Assembly: GCA_922989275.2 (NCBI GenBank)
Contig: OV277858.1
Coordinates: forward strand, 97,636,794-97,700,793
DNA from: Gari tellinella
Lineage: Eukaryota; Mollusca; Bivalvia; Cardiida; Psammobiidae
Length of the DNA: 64,000 nucleotides
Direction of reading: 5' to 3'
Shown here: positions 45,901-57,900 of the stretch, piece by piece
Layout of the letters: every line of letters starts with the position of its first letter
Numbering within the stretch: position 1 is the first letter of the stretch
Position numbers and translations under genes: made by a program
Notes under the pieces: generated by a model
Seen by the model: only the letters and a program-made list of their open reading frames with translations
Told to the model about the DNA's origin: nothing
Databases searched by the model: none

Positions 45901-48900
45901 AGAATTCGCCTAAGACGCATTCTGCTTTACTTTCAGAATGCTTTATGCTGCCATCTACTAGAATATAGAAACTAGTTCTTATCATTCATATTCATAACTG
46001 TATAAGTTTGAACTATTTTCCTCAGTGGAGAAATGAATTAAGGGTGTATCAATGTCATAAGCCAATTTTTCAAAGTATTAAACTTTTTTTCTAACATTGT
46101 TTTTTTGGAAGAGCTGTTTATGATGAATGAAAAAATGAAAAAAAAAATATATGGTGGTGTCCTTGTTTTTGAGCTACAGCGATTTGAAAAAGGTATGTCA
46201 AATTTGGACTTTTTTTTCAAATTTTACCCATTCAGGGTACAAGCTTCAGTAAAATTTATTTCGAAACAAAACAAACATGATAATTTGGGTTTCCATTATT
46301 TATTTCATGTCTATGGTGGTATTTTCACATATAGAAACCAAATTTAGACAAAGCAGGCACCAGGTTTGAACAATATCGATCCTTGAATATCAAAAATATG
46401 CTTTGGATATGGCATGATTTTATTAGATTTTTTATTTTATGAAAAAAAGTAAAAAAGTTTGAAAATGAAATAGTTCTAGTATTTAACTTTTTCTTATATT
46501 CTACCAGATGAAAGCCCATGCTAAGGCAGTTCAAAATATGAAAAGAAATTGAAAGGTCAGTGTTGAAAATTTTGAGTTATTAAAGTAAAAAGAGTTATCT
46601 CCCCTTACAAAATTTACAAAAAAGTACCATATTGATGATATTTAGAGCTTTATAAATTTCACATTTGGTGCCTTTTTTTCTTAAATTCATTTTTGTATGA
46701 AGAAATACTACCATAGATAGGAAATAAATAACACAAAACCAAATTATCATATTTGTTTTCATTTAAAATGGATTTTATTGAAGCGGGCTGTTTGAAAAGG
46801 ACAAAATAACAGGAAGTGGGTGGGGTAAATTTTACATGACCGTAGAGCCAACTGTTGTTCACCTAAATGTACACTTTTTCTATTTTTTCATTCATCTTAA
46901 ATAGCTCTTCAATACAAAACCATCATAGAGTGTTTTCATATACTTTGAAAATTTCCCAAAGCCATGACATGGATGCACCCTTAAAGGTGTCAAAAGGTGT
47001 ATATATTGAGTAATGGGTTAAGTTGTCACCTATATTCAATACTAGGAATAGGCAATGGGGTAATGGGTTAAGCGGTTTAGCACAAATGTGTTTATTGAGG
47101 AAGAATAACATATTCCCCACTAACTAGGTACATCAGTGTATATCATAGGCCGAATTTTTTGACCTGGCAGGGCGGAGTTTCGATGAGGACCTTTGCATCT
47201 CAACTTCAGGGGCGGCAGCACTTTCGTTTATTATCGGAATTTACAGTTATCGTCTACCGTTTTTTCCCAACTAACATATTAGTGGACAATTTAGACAAAA
47301 GGAATATAATGACGAGTGCCAAACAGCTTAAATCCAGATCAGACACCGCGTTACGCGGCGTCTGATCTGGATTTTCAAATGTAAGCCAAGTCTTAATAAC
47401 TCCATCCGAACAACAGACTTAACTTTGGCTTCCATGGGTGTTGTTGTAGAGAGACGCATTGTACATACCTTTATGACGTGGATATGGCTGCACGCACGTT
47501 GTGTTTTTCCATGTTGAAAGAATCGAAAAATAATGATATAATACGGTACTGTACCTTTCACCCCTAAAGTCAAATTCAAATTGGTTTATCTTTGCCAAAG
47601 GTTAGCTCCGAGCGTCATAAATAAATTAATTCTAATCAACGAATTTATTAAATGATATTTAATGAGCACGAATGTGAGATTTTATTTATCACATAACAAT
47701 TTTAAAGACGTTTTAAATCAATCGAAGCCATAGTTTGTAGTATTTCTGCTATATAGATTTTCCGCCAAACCCTGATATTCTTTATGGTAACGTCGTCGCA
47801 AATGACGTCATTTGGTAGCCCGTTACATGCAGCGCTTGTGTGCTTAAATATTGGCCGGACCCAAAAAAAACGATATTTCAATAGTGGATTACGATATTTA
47901 GATAATAGTTTTATTCCACTACCAGCACCCAATTGTATAAACACTGGTTTAATTTTAACCCTGGGTTAAACATACCATTTGGTATAATTTCTGGTTAAAA
48001 ACCTGGTATGCGATTGTATAAACACGCCCGCACTTTAAACCGCGGTTAAAAATCCGGTTAAAGTTACCGTGGTATGTGAGCTGGGTTAGATTAACGCGCT
48101 CGTGGTTTTTACTGAATCTAACAACCAAAATGGCCGACATGCTGACTTCCGTAGAGGCTTTTAAGACAGTTTTACGAAATTATCGCGTCGTAGAGCCATA
48201 TAAAGGCTTTTACACGACGGATGTGAAGATAAGCCGTTTTATTGGCGATGATTTGAACAAAAGGACCCAGATTCAGAACATTTCAACAGTGAATCAACTT
48301 GGAAAAGCCGACCAACCTTCCGACAAAATCCAAGGTGTGTTTTGTTTTATTTATGCTGCTCAAGATCTTAGCCTCTTTCGAGTATTACAAGCAGGGACAC
48401 TTATGAGGTGCACCAGGGACCGTACCTTTCGGTCACTTTATCCTGACACCGACGAACCGTGCAGTCGTAATGCTAAACCTTAATCATCATCATGGATAAT
48501 GCACTCCTTCACTAAAATTGAAGTTTATGTACAAATGCCTTCCCGAGACGGCGACAACGCCTGTCGGTAATAATCGGAAAACGATTGACGACAGTAAAAA
48601 GTGAAAAAAGTTTTAAGTGTCAAGGAGGGAAGCTATTATAATACTACGGTACCAATTTTAAGTATTTCCTCTATCCTCTATCCACGGACTGTTGTCACTA
48701 ATGACTCTATGTAGATTTTCACACCGGTATAGTGTACAAACCCTTCAAAAATTTCAATGGGAAGGGGGGTTATCATGCGTACAAAACTGGCAGAGTATTC
48801 GGCAAGTCGAAGGCGGCCAGTATATGGAAGAAGAAGAAGCAGAAGTTTGCTTCTTGGTAAGTTGCTCACTGACTGGTAAACTTGGTTTGAGTCAGACAGC

Positions 48901-51900
48901 TGAGAGCTAGGCCCCACTCAGGCTACATATCCCCCCACCCCCTCTGACATTATAAAGAGGGGTGACGGACGTTTCGGTAAATGACCAGTTCGGTAAATTG
49001 ATTTTATATTTTAAGTCCATAAGCACTTTTAATGTATTAAGCATAGACATCTGTAATGTGAAAGGTTTTTTAATACTTGTGTCAAATGGGACATAGGGGA
49101 GGGTGTGGGAGGGGCCTCCCCTCCTGCGCTGCGGCGGATTTTTTTTACACTTTTAACGATGAAATAGTGCAATTTTGCTATACAGAGATATATTATATAC
49201 ATGTATGTAAATGTAGTGCATTTTAGCTTTGCATGTACATTATACAGATGCATACAAGTATTATGGAAAATGGATGAAATCAGCCAATGTTTGCAAATAG
49301 AATATTAACAGATTAAGGTTTTTTTTCTTCAAATTCACTCATTATTAATATTTAAAGTTACACAACTAATTTTACTCCAGCACCTGATGATTTCCAATAC
49401 AGCTGTTGACTGAGGTTGGCATTAACTAGTATTCCATTCTTTTGTAACAATGTATTTTGTAAAACAGGGGTGTAAAAGCCCCAAAATAATCAATACTAGA
49501 AAATATCAATTCTCTTACTTTATTCTTTAAAAAGCCAGAAACTAGGTTATGGACTGTTTGAGGTTCTTTACCTATGCAAATAGTATAGACCCAAATCAGA
49601 GTGCTCTTGGGTGAGTCCTTTGTAAAGAGTATATTCCCTGTTTGTCTGATTTTAAGCTATTTTGATTTTTTTTTTTAAATCATTTTATTCTGTCACACAG
49701 AGTCAAACATACACACAAATAAATACTATAAAGTACAAAAATTATTATGATTTTAAATTTTTTCCTCGTAGAGACAACTTTTCGTTCCGTTTATAGCCTC
49801 TTGTCAAAGAGCATTGGATTGTTGCTGTATCCAGACCGGTGGGTGTTTAAAGGATTTTCCTATTAAAATTCAGCCTTCTCTAAGCAACCACCTGTCATAA
49901 AACAGAATACAAACTTGGGGAAGGGTTAATTAGACTGCATCACGGGAGAAATTAAACAGGATCAACCTAGATACTTGTTGTCACACTGATGTTTTGTTTC
50001 AAATAGATCATTCAATATGAACTTACCAAAATAAAATCGATACTTTTAGAAATAGAAATATTCCATTCTTCGATTCTCGCGCGTATTTGATGGCAGAAAC
50101 GGACGTTAACAAACCGACCAAACCTCTCGCGGTCGTAACTTATTTCCAGAAACTCCCGCGAAATATACACCCGTAAGACGTAATTTGTTAATTTCACATC
50201 AATTATCAATACTGTCTTTCTAAACGAGTGTATATAACGTCCACACTCATTGGATGTTTTTAAAAAGATGCGGGGAATTACCTTTCTTATAGCCAATAAA
50301 ACAATTTGGAAGACTGTTCGTTTCTGTTACGTGATTATTAATAAAGATTTGTATGGAAAGTATTTCCTTCCAAGAAATTAATTTCGGTTCTAGATCTATA
50401 TCCACCTAAAATGTTCGTTTGTCGCGTAATTTTATTCTTTTTCTAATTGGCCCTGTATCGAGCATATTTTTCCAAAATCCGACTCGGCAATTTGCGTTTT
50501 AAGGGTGTATCAATGTCATGAATTTGGGAACTTTTCAAAGTATATGAAAACACTCTATGGTGGTTTTGTATTGAAGAGCTATTTAGGATGAATGAAAAAA
50601 TAGAAAAAGTGTACATTTTGGTGAACAACAGTTGGCTCTACGGCCATGTAAAATTTACCCCACCCACTTCCTCTTATTTTGTCCTTTTCAAACAGCCCGC
50701 TTCAATATAACCCATTTTAAATGAAAACAAATATGATTATTTGGTTTTGTGTTATTTATTTCCTATCTATGGTAGTTTTTCTTCATACAAAAACTAATTT
50801 AAGAAAAAAAAGGCACCAAATGTGAAATTTATAAAGCTCTAAATATCATCGATATGGTACTTTTTTGTAAATTTTGTAAGGGGCGATAACTCTTTTTACT
50901 TTAATAACTCAAAATTTTCAACACTGACCTTTCAATTTCTTTTCATATTTTGAACTGCCTTAGCATGGGCTTTCATCTGGTAGAATATAAGAAAAAGTTA
51001 AATACTAGAACTATTTCATTTTCAAACTTTTTTACTTTTTTTCATAAAATAAAAAATCTAATAAAATCATGCCCTATACAAAGCATATTTTGATATTCAA
51101 GGATCGATATTGTTCAAACCTGGTGCCTGCTTTGTCTAAATTTGGTTTCTATATGTGAAAATACCACCATAGACATGAAATAATTAATGGAAACCCAAAT
51201 TATCATGTTTGTTTTGTTTCGAAATAAATTTTACTGAAGCTTGTACCCTGAATGGGTAAAATTTGAAAAAAAAGTCCAAATTTGACATACCTTTTTCAAA
51301 TCGCTGTAGCTCGAAAACAAGGACACCACCATATTATTTTTTTTACATTTTTTCATTCATCATAAACAGCTCTTCCAAAAAAACAATGTTAGAAAAAAAG
51401 TTTAATACTTTGAAAAAAATGGCTCATGACATTGATACACCCTTAAGGTAAAGCAACGTCTTGATTCGTGGCGATTTTGTTCAGTTTTCAAAATGGTTAA
51501 TAATCACACAAATGTTTAAATTCGGGGAAAGAAGTGTCGCATATTCTGGTTTTCAACGATATGCCGACTTATTGTTTTTCACGCGCGTTTCGAGTTAATC
51601 CGGCTTCAGTCGTACACTCCCGCTATGCGGGGTACCATACCAGGTGCATATGTGTATCGGTCGATTACTCGTTGATTGTTTATGACACGCGTGTGTCATA
51701 ATGCACTGATTGGCAATAATGGGATTAGCGACAGTAAGTAGGATCGCTTGGGGCAGCAGGGCGGTACATATCAAATGGATGGGGCAGAGAATAGGGGCAC
51801 TAGGGCGGATCCTTTATACGGAAAAAGGGCAGAAGGGCGGATCAAAAGGGCAGAAGGGCGGGCCGCCCCACGATTCCGCATTAGCTAAAACACTATAATT

Positions 51901-54900
51901 TTATTTAGATCCTCTGTATGACTGTCAAAATAACAACCTAAATTAGGAATGCGAGCTTAGAGTTAAAAATATTTATTTATGCTTTTCGGTGGATTACCAC
52001 GAAATAGCAGTGGATGATCACTTGGTAATCCACTGCAGTGGATTATCACCAATCGCTTTTTATTATGAATTTTCCCCGTAGGGCTCCCCAAGAATCGTAG
52101 TCAATCGTGTCTTATCGTTAAATTCCGGCAGTCCGATTTGTCACGAACTACTCACCAGAAGAGCACGAATCCAAACTCGGGAGCAACGAGTGACGTCATT
52201 ATACCGCCAACTGTCACGCGCGTGTGTTCGACATAAAACGTGGGGCTCAACACGGGATAAATAATGTACGTTCGCTTTCAATTTTTAAACAATTTCGTTT
52301 AAAAAGTGGCTTAAAAGCATAAATAAATAGAATAACTGTGTTTTTTCAGTGTAAGATCGAATTTAATCCATTTCGTGAACATCAGACTGTTATATTTTCA
52401 CTCGTGGCTTCGCCACTCGTGAAAATATAACGTCTGATGTTCACTCAATGGATTAAATTTCGATCTTACACTGAAAAAAACAGTTATCCTCTATACATTG
52501 ATTTGATGCTACTTTTCCAGTAAAAAGTAAAACCAAAGTTAAAATGTATGATGGAGAAAATTTGAAATGGTTACGACAAAATAAAAGTCATGTACATGTC
52601 ACCTATATACATCATAAAAAAAAATGTATGTTTATATATCTACAGGGCTCCAGATAAGAGGGAATGAAGTGACAAATCAAACATTGTTTTCACTTATTAT
52701 AGCACCTAATCCTATGGTGTAACCATTCATTCATTATGTAAATAACATTTTCTTATCTGGAGCTTTGCAATTATGAATATTCTATGTGGTTCATAAATAA
52801 GATGGTGCAATATATTTTCAGACCTACAGATGTAACCAGCAGCCGGTCCATTGATTCAGAATATGTGTTCAAGTTTGATGTCATGGGATGACAAAACCGA
52901 GGCAGCAGGCAATTGTATGGGCTTGTAGAATTGCAAAGGTCGTGGAGCCAGATATCGCAATCAGCTTCAAAAAGACTGCTGAGGATCAAAGTGTGAAGGT
53001 CTCGGAAGTTCTCTAATTATGGACAGTACAATTATGGCGAGTGTGAGACTAGAACTTGACCATTCAAAAGTGAAGTGGAGTGATGTAAAACATACATCAA
53101 AACATTTAACAGTCTCTGCACTTTACAGGAAAAGCATAAATCTGTATACATATATAGTGCAGTCAGTTTGGAGTCAGATCAGACACCAAGTTACTCTGCC
53201 TCTCTTCTGGCTCAAAACAGTTTGCCATTCAGCCATTAACAATTGTCATATGCTTTTAATTTCAGTTTTAAATTTTAAGTATTTTGACCAAGGAAATAAT
53301 GAAATGAGTGTCATACAGTTTGGATCCTGATCAAATGCATGTCACACTGCATCTGATCAGGAAAACTGGTTGGAAGTAACCATTTTATTCGGGGTAAGGC
53401 AATGAAGTTTAAGGGGTTTACAAGTTGTATGAAAATTTAAGAAAATTCTTTTTCTGATATGGTAGTTTCAGCTATTTACAGGAGGTATAATGGTTGATGA
53501 TAACACATGTGCTTATGTTGTATATTGAAAAAAATTGTTATAGATCTAGATTCTACATAATACAAGGTAGCATACCAAAAATATCAACTAATTAAGGATA
53601 ACCAAAAAAAATTAATTAATGTAGGATAAAACTAATGTAGAAAATTCCTTTGGGACTTTCTGCATTTTTAGCTCACCTGAGCTAGCTCAGGGTGAGCTTT
53701 GCAACCCTAGAATGTCCCGCGTCAATATTTTAGTGTTTACACTCTAGAGGCCACAATTTTTATCCAATATTTCTCAAACTTGCTCAGATTGTATATTACC
53801 ATAAGAGTTTGAATAGTGATGAAATCGGACCAATAGGTCAAGAGTTGTCTACCTTTGAACTGCTATATTGAACAGTGTTTACACTCTAGAGGCCACAATT
53901 GTAATCCATTCTTTTTCAAACTTTCTCAGATTGTATGTTATTGTAAGAGTTCGGTGAAATAAGACCAATAGGTCAATAGTTACCTACCTTTGAATTGCTG
54001 AAAATGCAATATTTAAAGGTGTTTATACTCTGGGGGCCATACTTTTGGTTTTATCTTTCCAAAACTTGCTCAGATTGTATATAACTAAAATAATTTGGAT
54101 GAGTTCGATTATTGTTGAAATCAGACGAGTAGGTCAAGAGTTATCTACCTTTGAATTGCTGAAATGCCATATTTAACAATAAGAGGCCACAATTTTTATC
54201 CAATCTATCTCAAACTTGCTCACATTGTATATAACCATAAAAGTTCAGATGAGATCAATTATGGTTGAAATCGGAATAATAGGTCAAGAGTTATATACCT
54301 TTGAATTGCTGAAAATGCCATATCTAACGGTGTTTACAATCTTCAAATATTAGACAATCTTTCTCAAACTTACTCAGATTGTATATAACTATTAAAGAAT
54401 TATCTGTCCTTGATATACTTTGAAATGCTAGAAAAAGGCATTTTTAGGCTCTAGTTACCTGTCCTTGATGTACTCTACTATACTAGAGTAGGTCGTATTC
54501 AAATGTTGTTTACATGCTATCCTACAAATTTGAATGGCTTTAGAATAAAACAGGTGAAATTCAAAGGTAAAGCTATCTGATGATTTCATTTTGTAGCCTT
54601 TTAATATAATGATGATTGTTCTTACAATGATCAATCTTCTATTAAGTGACCAATGGATGCCTTTACTGATAGATACATGATAAAAATTAATGCATTAAAC
54701 AGTCACTTGAATTATGCATTATTTCTATGATGCATTAAACAGTCACACAGTTTGTCTCATTGATATCAGGGTCTGGTTTGAATGTGAGTCATGTCAGGTC
54801 AAAAACTAGATCACTAAGTCAAATAATAAAAATACATGTACTAAATGTTAACACTCTGAAAGCTACAAATCTCATTTGATCTTGATGTAACAGCTGAGCG

Positions 54901-57900
54901 ATGTATGACCATAGTGTCTTGTGTTTGATTTCCATTGAAATTTGATTTGCACAAAATATGAGCCGTGCCATGATAAAACACTACATATGTATTTATTGCA
55001 CTCCAAACAGTGAATAGCTATACCAGACCACACATCAGAGATGCAGTGTTTGGATGGTCTTCACTATTTGACATATCTCAACATCAAGAAAGATTTTTTT
55101 CTGAAATATGTATTACTCTCAAAACAGTGTATACCCAGACCATAGGGCACATCAGTGATACAGTGTCTTGGTTGTTCTTCACTATTTGACACTGATCAGT
55201 ATCTAGAATGGTTTGGTACAGTTCAGGCATGTTTTCCCAAGGCATTGTCAATATATGTTCTGTATTTCAATATGGAGAAAAAATGTGAAGCTTCAAAAAA
55301 GTAAATGAGTAGTAAACCAAATGACTGTTGTTTTATTTCTACTTTTCTTACATATCTTTCACTTTTATAGAAACAGAATGAAATGGGAAATTGTCATATA
55401 CAGTGGAACAAACTTCAGTAACACAGCAAAATATAATCATTATACTTTATAACCATTTCAAAATCAAATTCATTACTTTAGCAGGATATATAAGAAATGG
55501 AAGCTCTTTGTTAGACAATTCCAGAACAACTCTTAAAAAAGCTCAATTAGCTTTCTGCTTCATTGTTATTGTTACTGATGTTCTGTGTCTCTGATATATT
55601 AGGTGTACATCATATCCAACACCTCACAACCAAATCAAATGAATTTAAGTGATGCCCCAGGCATCCCTCTTATTGATGGGTGTTTTGTCCTGTAGATGAA
55701 TTATGTCCTGGGACACCTGGATTATCTCCAGGATTGGAGGACCCCCACCAGTCTTCTGGCTGCTAATTCTTTCGACCGAAAACCCCGACGCAGCCGCCTT
55801 CACCTAAAAGTAAAAAATAATCAAAGTTGAACACAGTACACATCAAAAATTTCTTAAAGACCTATTTCTGGCTCAGCAGGATGTCTATCGGATTGTATAT
55901 TGTGCCAGGGTCACACAACAGGCTTAATACACAACTGTTACATCATATTACCCAGAGGCACATAGGGCATCATGGGATAGGGTACTAGGTATTAATACAG
56001 GTAGATAAGGGATCTAGCTGAACCATTTCAACACTGTGATATTGTTGCATAAATATAAAGATAAGAATAGGCCTTCACCAAAAATCAAAAGTTTGCATCT
56101 AGATCATTTGCTTTAATTGTCAAATTATCAAGTTATGAAACCTTTTTCTACACTATTTAACATATATATTTTGTCAACTAAAAACTGTCGTATAAGTTAT
56201 ATGTATACAATTTTTTCTAGAAGATTAACCCTTTAAAATGCTTTGTTTGAATACAGGTGATCATTTAAAGCAGGTTGAAAGTAGAGCAGAATGTGCTTTA
56301 CTTTCATCCTGCTTTCAGCAACCGTCTGCTAGGATAAATACTATATCTCGTAAAGTTCTTATTCAGAGTTATATATATATTTAGACCATGTTTGCAGAGG
56401 ATTAATTCTTTGTTTGAATACAAGTGGCCACTTAAAGCAGGTTGAAAGTAGAGCAGAATGTGCCTTAAGGCACATTCTGCTTTACTTTCAGCCTGCTTTA
56501 AGCTACCATCTGCTAGAATATTGAAAATATTTCTTTTCATACATTTTCATAACTGTATAAATTGGAGCTATTTTCCTCGAAGGAGAAATAAATTACAGAC
56601 GTAAAAAGGGTATTTATGGGGTATAGGGTTAAGGCATTTTTCTTTACTTTCACTCTGCTTTAAGCTACCATTTGCTATTATATAGGATATATATCTTATT
56701 TTTCCCATTTATAACAATATCAAATGGATAAATTTTCTTCAATGGATGAATTAAAGAAAATGTGTAAAAAGGTGTGTTTATGGGGTAGTGTGTAAACAAC
56801 ATGTGACCACATACAGCACGTTGAAAGTAAAGCAGAATGAAACAGAAGGCAAATTCCGATTAATCTCTGCTACAATCTGCTAGGATATATTATTTTGCAT
56901 ATTCATGTAGTAAAAAGTGGAAGTTTTCTCTTCAGAGTAGTAGATCTAATACATAAAATGTGTCAAATGTGTTTTTATGGAGTAATGGGTTAAATCACAA
57001 GAAAATGCCAAGAAAGTAAAGCATTTTCTTTATAGTTACAATGGACTAGACTTTTTGAGAAACTGGAATTGTTATTAAAAAGATTCATGCTGATCAAACA
57101 TATCAAATATTTAGCTAATAACTATTTGCCCTAAAGTCTTTAGTATGGCTCCAGCTCATGTGCTTTGTAACTGAGAATTTGATCTGGATCTATGCAGTTT
57201 GCCTTTTTTTAATGTAGTTTGATAGTTGATGATTGTAAATGTAATGTTTTGACTTGCTTGGTATTATGCTTGATGTTATTTATTAAAGCTAGATTGCTAA
57301 CCCACTGTTTTGTTATGTATTATATTATAAGACCCAAAATTACAGATTAATAAAATAAAATCAATTTCATCAATTTTTAATCTACAGACAATATCACTGT
57401 GTGCTTAACCCTTACCCTGCAGTAATAGCTTCTGCTTTTAAATTGTCGTCTGCAAACAATATTTAAATTAGATTTGTACATATTTCAATTAAAAAAGTCT
57501 GAGCGATAACTGGTATACAGTTTGGATACAGATCAGATGCGACATTATGCAGCATCAGATCTGGATCCAAACTGTTTGAAAAAATAACAGTCAACTCACG
57601 ATCCACAGCTTAAGGGTTAAATGCACAGCTATCACTTGCCCCTATATTGGTCTACATCTATCAATTAGTACCCTGCTGTGATAATTTGTTGGTAATAAAC
57701 ATACCCTGATAAGGGCGATCTAATCACCAAGTATCAAGCTGTGATTGGGGGGGGGACTGCTATATAGAACTTGATATAGGGCTTTAATAACCCTTTTGAA
57801 AGATACTTAATCTTTAAACAGATGATAGGCTTAAGGCAGTACACCCTAGTGAGATCAATGTAGATTGATTGAGTTGAGTTTTACAGCACCGCAACACATG

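Noticed and set aside
50012..50296. 94-codon minus-strand frame (ISREFLEISYDRERFGRFVN...)
   Set aside because: No domain, no splice context and no repeat support; it may be chance in a moderately GC region.
43560..54400. Possible CRISPR-like arrays at the tandem repeats
   Set aside because: Unit lengths of 145-366 bp without spacers, in an animal genome; ordinary tandem repeats.
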